Positions 8,014-16,914 are shown, counted from the stretch's first letter. The stretch: DNA of 64,000 bases from Thermofilum sp. (GCA_020832965.1 JAJHRM010000003.1:6934-70933), one strand, 5' to 3'. A program made the numbers and translations. Notes: a model not told the origin generated them from the letters alone.

Positions 8014-8249
8014 TGCTTTTCTTCTGGACTAGGAGCTGGGCTTTGCAACCCTCTTTTAAACAGTTTTTCCTCATTTATGACTGTAAGTATCTGCGCGATT
8101 TCTCGCCTGATCTTCCTTATAGATGACGGATTCTCAAGAGAACCTCTGTGAGCTTGCGCTTTTAGGCGAGCGAGCTCTGCTCTTAATTCCTGCAGCCTTT
8201 TTACACGCTCCTCTTTTGACATTTTCCTAATCTCCTCTATCCTTCTCAT
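8010..8249 (-). CDS. rpl29: 50S ribosomal protein uL29
   Basis: 79 residues of the two-helix L29 type (LRAELARLKAQAHRGSLENP, RRIEEIRKMS at the start, KIRREIAQILTVINE at the end). It sits near the exit tunnel where SRP docks. It overlaps rps3 and rnp1 by 4 bp each, so the three genes are translationally coupled. The C-terminal PAPSPEEKQ is a small family-variable tail. Confidence 0.95.
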   Translation of the reverse strand: MRRIEEIRKMSKEERVKRLQELRAELARLKAQAHRGSLENPSSIRKIRREIAQILTVINEEKLFKRGLQSPAPSPEEKQ

Positions 8250-8863
8250 GCCTCACCACCCTGCTGAATATGTGAACGCACAAGTATCATATCGGGCATT
8301 TTTGCCGGCTTCATTATCCTTACCTTTACACCATACATCCCAAGCTTTAGTAGAACATGTACAACAGCCTCGTCAACAAGCTCCTCGCCAGGCTCACCGC
8401 TCTTTGGAACATATCCTCTTGTGAATCTTTCAGTGCGGTGCCGCTCGCTTGTAAGCTTGCCGCTAATGATTATCTCTGCACCTCTGGCTCCTGCAGACAT
8501 TATTCTGTTCAAAGCGATCATAGCGGCTCTGCGGAATCTAACTCCTCTGACAAGTGCGCGTGCAACTCTATAGGCCATAATTTTGGCGTTCAAGTCTTGG
8601 CTTGGAACCTCAACCACGTCGATTTGAGGGTTCTCAAGCCCAAACTCTTTCTCCAAAACGTCTGAAAGAGCCTTGATGTTCGCACCCCTCCTTCCGATTA
8701 CTAATCCAGGTATACCAGCGTAAACAATTACCTTAGTACCAATGGGCGTTTTAAAAAATTGTGCATGAACGTAGTTTGCCCGGGCCAGCTGACGTTGCAA
8801 GTACTCATTGAGCATCATGTATTGAAGGCCTTGGCTTACATATTTACGGGATAGACTTGACAT
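8246..8863 (-). CDS. rps3: 30S ribosomal protein uS3
   Basis: 205 residues, with a type II KH domain (VIVYAGIPGLVIGRRGANIKAL) and the C-terminal S3 domain (GAEIIISGKLTSERHRTERF, GYVPKSGEP). It forms part of the mRNA entry site. It starts 8 bp after the rpl22 stop, in the standard L22-S3-L29-Rpp29 order. Confidence 0.97.
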   Translation of the reverse strand: MSSLSRKYVSQGLQYMMLNEYLQRQLARANYVHAQFFKTPIGTKVIVYAGIPGLVIGRRGANIKALSDVLEKEFGLENPQIDVVEVPSQDLNAKIMAYRVARALVRGVRFRRAAMIALNRIMSAGARGAEIIISGKLTSERHRTERFTRGYVPKSGEPGEELVDEAVVHVLLKLGMYGVKVRIMKPAKMPDMILVRSHIQQGGEA

Positions 8864-8871
8864 TAAACCAC

Positions 8872-9327
8872 CTAGCCGACTTCTTCACCGATGATCTCGA
8901 CATGGACAAGTTGATCATAGTAGGGCGTGGCTCGTCCAAAAGCCCTTGGAAGGTAGTTTCTTATCTTTATACTTTTATGGGCGGCTGCATGTACAATGCG
9001 TAGCTTCTCTAAGTCTAACCCCTTAAATTCAGCATTGTTCTGCAGATTATCCAATAGTTTCAATAAATGCTTAGCTACTTTTACTGGATAACGCCCGGGA
9101 CCTGAGACAGTAGTTTTATGACCAACCTTTTTACGGTAACGTCTTAAAGGAACGGCTACCCTCATGTTAACTATGCCTTCAAGTATGTTTCTAGCCTCGC
9201 CTATAGTCTTTCCCTTGATCAACTTAAGGGTCTCAACAGTAAACTTATACGAAATACTTGCATCTCTGAGAGATGCCTTGACCGTTTTATCTGGGTCTAG
9301 CTCCACAGAGTATCGCCAGGTTGGCAT
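8872..9327 (-). CDS. rpl22: 50S ribosomal protein uL22
   Basis: 151 residues from the ATG at 9327 (PTWRYSVELDPDKTVKASLR), a start that matches L22 homologues; the frame upstream runs into tRNA-Pro and was rejected. Motifs are GKTIGEARNILEGI, RRYRKKVGHK and IVHAAAHKSIKIRNYLPRAFG. L22 lines the exit tunnel. S19 and L2, normally upstream, are absent; instead tRNA-Pro lies about 80 bp upstream, another break in the S10 cluster. Confidence 0.96.
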   Translation of the reverse strand: MPTWRYSVELDPDKTVKASLRDASISYKFTVETLKLIKGKTIGEARNILEGIVNMRVAVPLRRYRKKVGHKTTVSGPGRYPVKVAKHLLKLLDNLQNNAEFKGLDLEKLRIVHAAAHKSIKIRNYLPRAFGRATPYYDQLVHVEIIGEEVG

Positions 9328-9407
9328 CAGGACACCCAGCTGCTCCTCATAACCCCAAAATAAAAACCTTTCTTTCCTCTCCAATAATTCTCTCTTGAAG
9401 AAGGCTG

Positions 9408-9513
9408 TGGTGGGGCCGCGGGGATTTGAACCCCGGTCCACCTGGGTTCTCGTTGGGGATCCCGAGTCCTGCGTTTACGTGCCAGGCATCCTACCAGGCT
9501 GGACTACGGCCCC
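9408..9513 (-). tRNA. tRNA-Pro(CGG) with two introns
   Basis: Acceptor GGGGCCG/CGGCCCC, T-arm CGGGG-TTCAAAT-CCCCG, A and encoded CCA. Removing 15 nt (CACGTAAACGCAGGA) before and 14 nt (TCCCCAACGAGAAC) after the loop CTCGGGA gives an exact 77-nt tRNA with stem CCTGG/CCAGG. The anticodon is then CGG. The first intron lies at a non-canonical site, the stem/loop border; the second is at or within one base of the canonical site after position 37. Intron borders are inferred from the mature fold. Confidence 0.85.
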
Positions 9514-9654
9514 AGAGATCCGTCATTGAAGTAGGGTCTTTGTGTTTTAAATTTTTTTGGGGCAGGCTATCCGCGAGCTCGAGTAACTTGTGTGGTGTTA
9601 GCGCGCGCAAGAGAAGACTTAAAAAGATTGTTTTGCCGGACCGGTTTTAGACCT

Positions 9655-10010
9655 AGGCAGTTTTAGCGCCGCGCGCCATCTGTTACCCCGCCTTATCGCA
9701 GGGGTTATGGGTTTATGGGTTTCACTCCGCCGGGTGTTGCTAGGAAGCTGAGCACCTTGACTTGCCTCGGTAGTTCCGCCTGGATCCCCAGCGCCCACTC
9801 ACCCCGCTACCACGAGGTTCACCACACTGCCCCACAAGGAGCCGGGCCCAGGCGTTTAGAGGCTCGACGATGACATCTCTCCCATTTATATTCTTTACCA
9901 TCCTTGCCCTCTTGCACCTCTCTGCTTTCTTTGTGCTGCGAAGCCCCACCCCGAGCCCCAGGGTCTTTGTTGGTACGACCAGCAGGTTCGGACACACTAT
10001 CACCGCGCGC
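9655..10010 (-). pseudogene. TnpB remnant, module 4
   Basis: The right end reads CATAACCCCTGCGATAAGGCGGGG, TAACAGATGGCGCGCGGCGCT. Upstream on the minus strand come the tnpB tail (GCTCAGCTTCCTAGC), a GC-rich segment at 9795-9860 similar to 43250-43345, and a stretch at 9880-9990 homologous to 54890-54990 (VPTKTLGLGVG versus VPAKTPGLGVG in module 10). No intact frame. A GCGCGCGC box at 10004 closes the far side. The right end points toward tRNA-Pro and rpl22. Confidence 0.65.
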
Positions 10011-10104
10011 GCTTTTAAGGATTTTAAGGGGCATCCACGTGGATGGATAAAAAAATCATTTTTTCAGAGATTTTTTTGAAGGTTTTTAGCAAGAGCGCGC
10101 AGTT

Positions 10105-10587
10105 TTAATCAACTTGCACTCGAGGGTCTTCCTTAATAACCCTTAAGACGTACATGGTCTTAGTGCTTTCTACTCCGTCAATTCTACCTATTTCATCAAG
10201 AAGACGTGCAAGGTCCTCCTTACTCTTCACTCTCACCTTCAACAAGGTTGAATATTCTCCAGCAACATCAAAAATCTCAGTTACTTCAGGCATTTTTTCA
10301 AGTTCCTTTAAAACTTGTGAATATTTCTGAGGAGTAGCTATCACGCCTATTATCGCGGTGACTTTTCGGCCCACCTTCTCCGGGTCCACTATCGCCTGAA
10401 ATCTTTTAATTACGCCCAGTGATCCCAGTTTCTTGATACGTAAATGGACTGTTGCCTCTGAGATTCCAAGCTGACTCGCTATTTGCGCATAAGGGGTCTT
10501 CGCATTATCCTGCAATATTTCTAGTATTCTCCTATCAATGTGATCTAACCTGATTTCACTCGTCTTTTCGGACATGCTCAACACCAT
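10105..10587 (-). CDS. Lrp/AsnC family transcriptional regulator
   Basis: 160 residues: N-terminal helix-turn-helix (LDHIDRRILEILQDNAKTPYAQIASQLGISEATVHLRI; the first 15-70) and a C-terminal RAM domain (about 80-155). Such proteins bind DNA as octamers of dimers and respond to amino acids; the targets are unknown. A T/A-rich TTTTTTAAACC about 20-25 bp upstream of the ATG at 10587 suggests a leaderless transcript; an ATG at 10575 is the alternative. Confidence 0.93.
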   Translation of the reverse strand: MVLSMSEKTSEIRLDHIDRRILEILQDNAKTPYAQIASQLGISEATVHLRIKKLGSLGVIKRFQAIVDPEKVGRKVTAIIGVIATPQKYSQVLKELEKMPEVTEIFDVAGEYSTLLKVRVKSKEDLARLLDEIGRIDGVESTKTMYVLRVIKEDPRVQVD

Positions 10588-10747
10588 ATTGTAGCTACGT
10601 GTTCAGGTTTAAAAAATTTTTTATTTAATCAGTAGAAAGCACATCTGGGTAAACACCTTCCCACCACACATAGTACTTAAGCAATGCTTCCACACCGCAG
10701 TAGCCTGAAACAAATAAATACCCGCATTCCCTAGTAGAGGAGATTGA

Positions 10748-10855
10748 GGGCCCGTGGCGCAGTCAGGAAGCGCGGTGGCCTCCGGTGCTACAGGTCTCAT
10801 GAAACATTGCGCAGAGAGCCGCAGGTCCCGGGTTCAAATCCCGGCGGGCCCGCCA
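10748..10855 (+). tRNA. tRNA-Arg(CCG) with one intron
   Basis: Acceptor GGGCCCG/CGGGCCC, discriminator G, CCA encoded. The anticodon stem GTGGC/GCCGC encloses CTCCGG, a 31-nt intron (TGCTACAGG...GCAGAG), then A, so the intron is at the canonical 37/38 position and the mature loop is CTCCGGA. A Met-like CTCATGA inside the intron was considered and rejected. The mature length is 77 nt. Confidence 0.9.
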
Positions 10856-10953
10856 GAATAACTTCGATTTGCGGGTGGGTGCAGCTTCCTTGCGCAAACA
10901 CCGAGTGAAGAATGGCTGAAAAACATTTTATTGACGTGGGCAGATAATGTGGT

Positions 10954-11562
10954 GTGTCTGAGGATGTTACAAAGGCCATGGTCAGTATAGCCACGTATGT
11001 TGAGAAAGTTGCAGGAGAAATAAACAAAGACTCTGTCGCGAGATTCCTGAAAATACTTACATCAGCACTGGCAAATAAAAGCAAAATTCTTGTAGTAGGT
11101 GCTGGCAGGAGTGGTTTAGTTGCAAAAGCCTTTGCAATGAGACTTATGCATTTAGGCTTTAATGTATTTGTGGTCGGTGAGACGATCACCCCGTCGATTT
11201 CCGACGGAGACGTGCTCATAGCCGTCAGCGGTTCCGGGAGCACGCAAATCGTTTTATCTGTAGCTTCAGCTGCAAAGAGAGCTAGAGCCGTAGTAGTAGC
11301 AATAACGTCATTCGCTGAATCACCGCTTAGCAAAATAAGCGACCACGTAGTAGTAATCCCGGGCAGAACAAAGATTGCGGCAGAGACTGATTACTTTGCT
11401 AGGCAAGTTCTTGGAATATATGAACCACTTGCCCCGCTTGGAACGCTTTTTGAGGATACAGCAATGATTTTCTTTGACGGGGTAATTTATGCGTTAATGA
11501 ACATTCTTGGTGTGGGGGAAGAGGACATGAAAAAACGACATGCGAACGTGGAGTATATATAG
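10954..11562 (+). CDS. hxlB: 6-phospho-3-hexuloisomerase (SIS domain)
   Basis: 202 residues, SIS fold: KILVVGAGRSGLVAKAFAMRL, the VGETITPSISDGDVLIAVSGSG strand-loop, and TLFEDTAMIFFDGVIYALM near the C-terminus, all typical of the isomerase. In archaea without the oxidative pentose phosphate pathway it works with hexulose-phosphate synthase to make ribulose 5-phosphate from fructose 6-phosphate. The synthase (hxlA) is not in the window. Start GTG at 10954, about 25 bp after a CATTTTATTG TATA-like box. The stop codon is directly followed by the stop of the convergent helicase gene. Confidence 0.92.
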   Translation: MSEDVTKAMVSIATYVEKVAGEINKDSVARFLKILTSALANKSKILVVGAGRSGLVAKAFAMRLMHLGFNVFVVGETITPSISDGDVLIAVSGSGSTQIVLSVASAAKRARAVVVAITSFAESPLSKISDHVVVIPGRTKIAAETDYFARQVLGIYEPLAPLGTLFEDTAMIFFDGVIYALMNILGVGEEDMKKRHANVEYI

Positions 11563-13353
11563 CTAGACTGGAAGTTTTCCTAAGCTGACAACGAAATCGT
11601 AGCTTGCTAGATACGTCTCCCCTTCACCCCTCATACGATCATCTAATATGTAGACCTTTACTTTATCTCTCTCACTTCTAATGCCCCTTCCAATACTTTG
11701 AATGACTTGCGTGTACGCCGGGTAGAGATAAACGTATTTCCATGCAAGATTTTTATCGCCTATTTTTTCAGCTAAGATTTCATACATTTTTTCATTTTCA
11801 ATTGTTGGCTCCGGCACAGGTAAACCTGCAATGATTATAGTATCTACAAGAGACTTTCCACGAAGAGTATATTCCACGCCTTCGACGAATTTTCCTCTAG
11901 CTACAACAAGTACCAGGATTTTCTCACTGCTAGACATTTTTCCAAGCAATGCTTTCAAGGGGGAGTCACGCCTCTCAAACACGAATGGTCTTGATTGAAT
12001 ATAAGGAACTATGCTCATCATGAAGGAGTAAGACGGAAAAACAACTACAGCTCTACTTACGCTGGGAAAACTGAATATTAGGTCTATAGCCTTTGCATAC
12101 TTCCTGTACAAGTACTCATCCCTGGAAACGTACCTGGAGGAAAATCCCTCTACAATTACGACTTCAACATTGCTACCCCAAACATAGGGATAGCTTGACT
12201 CGAGCAATCTTTCCTCAGGGATATCAAGCATCACTTGAAGATAATCCCTGGGAGGAAGTGTTCCGGACATCAATACGGCACTCCTAACGTCAGAGAAAAC
12301 TTGTGAACTGACTCTTCTTGGGTTGACCAATGAGATCTTCAAAACCACCCCCTCGTCTCCTGCAGAAAGGGAAACGACATGGTCATGAGACGCATCTCTC
12401 AGTGCCTGTAGAAAAGAGTATACTCGCCACATGAATGTTGATGTTTCAGCTGACTCTTCAGTGCTAAAAAGATATTTAGCAATAGTCTCAATGGATGGCA
12501 TGTGATGTAGGAGGTCTTCAACCTTTAGACCTCTTCCCCCGTTACTCATACGCTTATAGCGCCTCATAAAATTCAAGGCATGCACCAGGTCACTTAACAC
12601 CTCCACAGGACCTCCTAGACGCTTAAGTGCGGAAATCGTCCTCCTCAAATCGTACTCGGAAAGCGTGTAGCTATCAGTCTCCACGATAAAACTTGGGAGG
12701 TTATGGGCTTCATCAATTATTAGGACAGAGTCCCTAAGGGCACCCCCCAAAGTCGCCCATAGGTGTTTTCTCAATTCGCTGTGAAACACATAGGGGTATG
12801 AAGCCACAATCAACCTCGTGCTTCTCACGTATTTCCAGGTTAATTCAAATGGGCAAGTGTTATTTTCACGGCCCAGTTCCCTGGAAATTTTCGGCGTCAG
12901 TACCCCTGGAAACTCGCCCTTTAAATCTACCTCCAGAGAGTAGGGGCACGCGCCCGTCTTTCGCTTAGACCAGCAAAAGTGAAGAAACTCTCTATAGGAT
13001 AATGTGGAAGAACCTCTCAGTAGACAATACCTCTGTTTATTCATCAATACTACAGTTGGAACCCTAAAACCCAGAGACTCAAGCCTCCTAACTTCTCTAA
13101 TTGGAGCCTGGAACTGCGACCTAGACCTAGCGAGATAAATTATTTTTTGTGCATCAGCTGCCAGAGCTCCAGCTATCACAGAGATCGTTTTTCCAATTCC
13201 CGTGGGATATCTGGCAAGCAAGATTTTTTCCTTCTCGAAGGCTTCCTTCACTGCTAAGGCTAGCTGGATTTGTCCATTGCGCGCTCTTCTGTACGGAATA
13301 TAATTCTTAATTTCTTGAAGGCTAGCATCCACCTTGCGCGGCATCGGGTGCAT
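11563..13353 (-). CDS. XPD/Rad3-related (DinG-family) DNA helicase
   Basis: 596 residues. Walker A RYPTGIGKT (about residue 50), then four cysteines of the iron-sulphur domain (RYC, HFC, GACP, NTCP; about residues 109-170), DEAHN box (about 216) and QSIGRGIRSERD motif VI near the C-terminus. XPD-type helicases unwind DNA 5' to 3'; archaeal ones are linked to repair and recombination. The start at 13353 has GGAAC just upstream; an ATG at 13344 is possible. Zero-base tail-to-tail arrangement with hxlB. Confidence 0.9.
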   Translation of the reverse strand: MHPMPRKVDASLQEIKNYIPYRRARNGQIQLALAVKEAFEKEKILLARYPTGIGKTISVIAGALAADAQKIIYLARSRSQFQAPIREVRRLESLGFRVPTVVLMNKQRYCLLRGSSTLSYREFLHFCWSKRKTGACPYSLEVDLKGEFPGVLTPKISRELGRENNTCPFELTWKYVRSTRLIVASYPYVFHSELRKHLWATLGGALRDSVLIIDEAHNLPSFIVETDSYTLSEYDLRRTISALKRLGGPVEVLSDLVHALNFMRRYKRMSNGGRGLKVEDLLHHMPSIETIAKYLFSTEESAETSTFMWRVYSFLQALRDASHDHVVSLSAGDEGVVLKISLVNPRRVSSQVFSDVRSAVLMSGTLPPRDYLQVMLDIPEERLLESSYPYVWGSNVEVVIVEGFSSRYVSRDEYLYRKYAKAIDLIFSFPSVSRAVVVFPSYSFMMSIVPYIQSRPFVFERRDSPLKALLGKMSSSEKILVLVVARGKFVEGVEYTLRGKSLVDTIIIAGLPVPEPTIENEKMYEILAEKIGDKNLAWKYVYLYPAYTQVIQSIGRGIRSERDKVKVYILDDRMRGEGETYLASYDFVVSLGKLPV

Positions 13354-13422
13354 GTTCCTGTGTGTAAGGTGTGTGTCGAATTAAATAAGCTTTTAGCGCG
13401 CGCATGTTCCTATGTGTAAGGT
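13350..13422. repeat. 21-bp imperfect direct repeat at helicase 5' end
   Basis: GCATGTTCCTGTGTGTAAGG (13350-13369) recurs as GCATGTTCCTATGTGTAAGG (13402-13421) with one change. Between them lie an A/T-rich promoter-like stretch (TTAAATAAGCTTTTA) and a GCGCGCGC box. The inner copy includes the helicase start codon. It looks like a duplication left by an insertion event (inference). Confidence 0.6.
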
Positions 13423-13425
13423 ATG

Positions 13426-13530
13426 TTCAGCGCGCGCACCCTCATCTCCGCCTCGTTAACGGCGGCCTCACCGCGCCCCCAGTGTTGCTGTGGAGGCGCT
13501 CCGGGGTCATGGGGTCTACTCCTTGCGGAG
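13426..13530. repeat. Two-hairpin GC repeat, copy B2
   Basis: AGCGCGCGCACCCTCATCTCC leads to hairpin 1, CCGCC (13448-13452)/GGCGG (13461-13465) with an 8-nt loop, and hairpin 2, GCGCC (13473-13477)/GGCGC (13495-13499) with further internal pairing. It is followed by GGGGTCATGGGGTCTA, also present near copies B1 and B3. Same plan as B1 with different stem sequence. Confidence 0.6.
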
Positions 13531-13800
13531 CCTCATCCCCTCCTCGGTCCCTCCTCCGAGGTCGTGATCGCCATGGGTTTATATCCCTATCGTTGATTAA
13601 GCGCGCGCTACATAGCATCGACTGTAGATCCACGGGAAAAATTACTCTAGTTTTTCCCGTGGATGAGGCGGATGAGCAGGGTGCCTAGCGCGCGCCACTC
13701 CCACACCTTTTCCCAAGGGAGTGTTCACTTGACCACACTACGAAAAACTTTATTGGGAAAACGGCGAAGAGCGCGCGCTAAAAACTTAAAGATCTCCCAT
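13531..13800. other. Hairpin- and GC-box-rich intergenic stretch
   Basis: No gene. It holds three alternating GC boxes (AAGCGCGCGCTA near 13596, CTAGCGCGCGCC near 13686, GAGCGCGCGCTAA near 13767), a perfect 14-bp stem ATCCACGGGAAAAA (13628-13641)/TTTTTCCCGTGGAT (13651-13664) with a 9-nt loop, and a smaller ACTCCC/GGGAGT hairpin near 13700-13730. It may be nested remnants of the element family. Confidence 0.5.
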
Positions 13801-13926
13801 CTGCACGAAGAGCGATTTCTCTACGCGTTATTCAAATAAGCTGGAAAGGGGGGTAAGGGAGTGCTAGAACACCGTGGTAAAAGCTTATTAATTCGACACA
13901 CACGCTTACTCAATGGAGATCTCAAT

Positions 13927-14154
13927 ATGAATGAACATCAGCATTCCAAGCTCAGAGCCGCACTTGGTCTGATAACGCTCATAGCAATTATTATCATAGC
14001 TTACTTTTCCTACAAGACATTAGCCTACATTCTGAATTGGGAGACACCTCAGGGAGACGTCTATCGAACATACATGCAGACTCTGATATACGTCCTGTTC
14101 GCCCTGACCGCAGCTTTCATTCTGTGTGAAACCTTCGAAAAGTGGGAGAAATGA
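13927..14154 (+). CDS. Small two-helix membrane protein, unknown
   Basis: 75 residues from the ATG at 13927; the frame extends upstream but a TATA-like GCTTATTAATT sits at about 13882-13892, so the upstream codons would not be transcribed. Two transmembrane segments: LGLITLIAIIIIAYFSY and TLIYVLFALTAAFILC. No recognised family. Its TGA overlaps the ATG of thiL, so the two are coupled and probably transcribed together. Confidence 0.6.
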   Translation: MNEHQHSKLRAALGLITLIAIIIIAYFSYKTLAYILNWETPQGDVYRTYMQTLIYVLFALTAAFILCETFEKWEK

Positions 14155-15089
14155 ATGTACTTAGGGAAGATTTTCTCGTAGACTGGGCAACAGGTCGGCT
14201 AGGAATACGGAAAAATGATGCATCTTTTCTCCAGCATGGAGGCATCAACATTGTTCTGAACGTGGACTCTTTCGAAGATGTCACACACCTTTACCCTTTC
14301 CTCCCATTGAGGATAGCAGGACGGCGTGCAACCGTCGGCTCCCTGAGCGATGTCATACTTAAGGGGGCAACCCCCAAGGGGATACTGCTAGCGGTGCGAC
14401 TCTCCAAGACCTTTTCGCTTGAAGCTTTCCAAGAGTTTTACGAAGGAGTAATTGAAGCTGCCAGGAAGTATAATATTTCAATTCTAGGTGGGGATACCGA
14501 TGTGAGTGAGGGGGGTGGATTACGGGTAGATGTCGTAGCAGTCGGGGTTGCCGAGGGAAAAATAGTCAACAGATGGGGGGCTGAACCCGGAGACTTGCTG
14601 GCTATTAGTGGGAAGGTGGGTTTATCAGCTGTGTTATACAACTTTGCTACCCATAAAGCTATTAAATGTCCGATTACGAGAGATGTCATTGAAGAGTACG
14701 GATGGGGGCAGTTACCAGAGTTGACTGCTTGGTTAAACTTAAAGGAGTTCGTACACGCAGCGATTGATAATAGTGATGGCATAGCTCTCTCTCTTCATTA
14801 TCTATCAGAGGCATCAGGAGTTAAAATAGTAATAAGTAGACTGCCGCTTCACCCAATTGTTGAGGAATGCATCCCGAGTGAGCGCGTATTAGAGGAGGTT
14901 CTCTATGCCTCAGGAGAGGACTACAATTTCATATTCGCTGTACCGGAGGATGCTGCTCTTAAAGTCAACGAGATTGGAGGAACAATCATCGGTAGAGTAG
15001 AGGAGGGAGGAGGCGTGGAATTCGAAGATGGAAGAGAAATTGAAAGAAAAGGATGGGTCGGTGGCGCAGGCTACGAGAAGAGGAGGTAA
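14151..15089 (+). CDS. thiL: Thiamine-monophosphate kinase (ThiL-like)
   Basis: About 312 residues from the ATG at 14151. AIR synthase/ThiL fold: IVLNVDSFEDVTHLYPF at the start, TVGSLSDVILKGATPKG, the ILGGDTDVSEG metal-binding loop and ADNSDGIALSL-like AAIDNSDGIALSLHYL. It phosphorylates thiamine monophosphate to the diphosphate with ATP. Some residues differ from classical ThiL, so a related purM-like kinase is possible. Followed after 20 bp by a radical SAM gene. Confidence 0.8.
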   Translation: MNVLREDFLVDWATGRLGIRKNDASFLQHGGINIVLNVDSFEDVTHLYPFLPLRIAGRRATVGSLSDVILKGATPKGILLAVRLSKTFSLEAFQEFYEGVIEAARKYNISILGGDTDVSEGGGLRVDVVAVGVAEGKIVNRWGAEPGDLLAISGKVGLSAVLYNFATHKAIKCPITRDVIEEYGWGQLPELTAWLNLKEFVHAAIDNSDGIALSLHYLSEASGVKIVISRLPLHPIVEECIPSERVLEEVLYASGEDYNFIFAVPEDAALKVNEIGGTIIGRVEEGGGVEFEDGREIERKGWVGGAGYEKRR

Positions 15090-15109
15090 TAGCACCGGGA
15101 GAGAAATAG

Positions 15110-16786
15110 ATGACGACCGTGGTGCTACTCGACGGCTATAATGATGAGCCTGCAGGGCTGGGTGTCCCGCCATACATAGACATTTATCCCCGCTACATGG
15201 CTGGTGCAGTATGGAGTGTAGAGAAAACGGCAGCAGTCCACTACTTCACAATAGACCAGGCACGTAATCTTAGGGAGAAATTCTTTAACTTGGTGGAGAA
15301 GAGCGACTTACTGGTAGTCTTTGGCGGGATAACTGTTCCCGGGAAGTACTTAGGTGGGACACCAATAACTTTAGAAGAGTTAACTAGGATACCGCGCCAG
15401 GTCACTAGACCTCGTAAAATTTTGCTGGGGCCTCTAGTTCGTTTCGGCTTCGGAAAAGCAGGAGGTGAAAAAGCTATTCCTCGCGAAGAATTCCTAGACG
15501 CCTATGACCTTGTGGCTCCCGGGGATCCATGGCTAATCCTCTACGAGTACTTGGTAGAGAAAAGCCTTGAAAGGATAGATAGGTATGCTATTTCAAGAGA
15601 TTACACACTAATAAACCAATTTGCAATCAGGGGAGCGAGAATTGTTCTCCAGCACCCAAACCTGGGCTATAACCTGACAGCGGAAATAGAAACTTACAAA
15701 TCATGTCCGAGATGGGTAACCGGTGGATGCAGCTTTTGTATAGAGCCGCGCTTTGGCAAAGTGGTCTTCCGCGAACCGCGTGACATCGGACTCGAAGTAA
15801 GGACGCTGTACGAGTTGGGTGTACGAGGGTTTAGACTCGGGCGCCAGGCAGATCTGCTAGCTTACAAGGCACGAGGAGTAAATGAGGTTGAATTCCCAGA
15901 GCCGGATCCGGAGAAAATAAAGGAGTTGATGAGGCATGTCAGATGTGCGGCGCCTAGCGCCAGCATGCTACACATCGATAACGTTAACCCAGCAACAATT
16001 TATCTTCATAAAGAAAAAGCTCGAGAAGCATTACGGGAAATAGTAAAGTATCATTCTCCCGGGGATGTGGCAGCCCTAGGGCTAGAAAGCGCTGATCCAG
16101 TGGTGTCTAAGGTTAATAATTTAGGCAATGATTCGGAGGGGGTTCTGGAAGCAGTAAGGATGCTCAATGAGGTAGGTGCCAAGAGAGGGTGGAATGGCTC
16201 GCCAGAGTTGCTTCCCGGCATAAACTTTGTTTTAGGACTACCTGGAGAGACAGCAAAGACGTTTAAATTAAACAAAGATTTTCTGCTTAAGATACTCGAG
16301 GAAAGATTGCTGGTCAGGAGAGTAAACATCCGAGAAGTAATGCCGCTTCCCGGTACTCCTATGTGGAGTGTGGGAACAGCGATTATTAAGAAAAACAGGA
16401 AGCATATAAAGGCCTTCAAGAAATGGGTGCGCTTGCACTTCGACAGAGTAATGCTGCGCCGGGTTTATCCGAGTAAGACTATTGTAAGGGACTGTTATGT
16501 GGAGAGAACTGGGAGGCAAGCCGTAGCGAGACCGATGGGTAGCTACCCCATAACAATTTTCTTAGAAGACGGTGAATCGCTAAGAAAGTGGGAAAAGATA
16601 GATTGCATAGTTGCAGGTGCTAAATCCCGCTCACTCAAAGGTGTGCCTTTGCCAATCAAGGTCGAGAAAGCCTCACTTAAAACTCTAAGAAAGATTTTTG
16701 GAGATAGAGCTGCAGCCAGCATCAAGGTTGGAAGCGCGAAAGCAGCATCGAGAGATTCTCTGTTTAAGTACTTAGAGAGCAGCTAG
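15110..16786 (+). CDS. Radical SAM protein (COG1031 type)
   Basis: 558 residues. The N-terminal third is a cobalamin-binding-like fold with an FGGITVPGKYLGG segment; the radical SAM motif is C-x7-C-x2-C (CPRWVTGGCSFC, about residue 200). The end (about 500-555) looks like a helix-hairpin-helix. The COG1031 family is conserved in archaea but its reaction is unknown. It starts 20 bp after thiL, so it is probably in the same operon. Confidence 0.8.
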   Translation: MTTVVLLDGYNDEPAGLGVPPYIDIYPRYMAGAVWSVEKTAAVHYFTIDQARNLREKFFNLVEKSDLLVVFGGITVPGKYLGGTPITLEELTRIPRQVTRPRKILLGPLVRFGFGKAGGEKAIPREEFLDAYDLVAPGDPWLILYEYLVEKSLERIDRYAISRDYTLINQFAIRGARIVLQHPNLGYNLTAEIETYKSCPRWVTGGCSFCIEPRFGKVVFREPRDIGLEVRTLYELGVRGFRLGRQADLLAYKARGVNEVEFPEPDPEKIKELMRHVRCAAPSASMLHIDNVNPATIYLHKEKAREALREIVKYHSPGDVAALGLESADPVVSKVNNLGNDSEGVLEAVRMLNEVGAKRGWNGSPELLPGINFVLGLPGETAKTFKLNKDFLLKILEERLLVRRVNIREVMPLPGTPMWSVGTAIIKKNRKHIKAFKKWVRLHFDRVMLRRVYPSKTIVRDCYVERTGRQAVARPMGSYPITIFLEDGESLRKWEKIDCIVAGAKSRSLKGVPLPIKVEKASLKTLRKIFGDRAAASIKVGSAKAASRDSLFKYLESS

Positions 16787-16914
16787 ATGTGCCCCATCCC
16801 GTATGCTCAGAGGAGCGCGCAGCGCGCGTACTCCGGGCAGCTGCCTCAAGCTATGAGAATTGCTTTGCGGCTCTTAGTGCAGAGCCTTGCACTAAATAAC
16901 CCCAAAAGTACGCG

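Noticed and set aside
10748..10855. Reading the tRNA as tRNA-Met because of CTCATGA
   Set aside because: CTCATGA lies in the intron; GTGGC-CTCCGGA-GCCGC with one canonical intron gives a standard tRNA-Arg.
10797..11333. 178-codon minus-strand frame opposite hxlB
   Set aside because: Shadow of hxlB that also runs into tRNA-Arg; its end resembles a translated tRNA T-arm (GPPGFEPGT).
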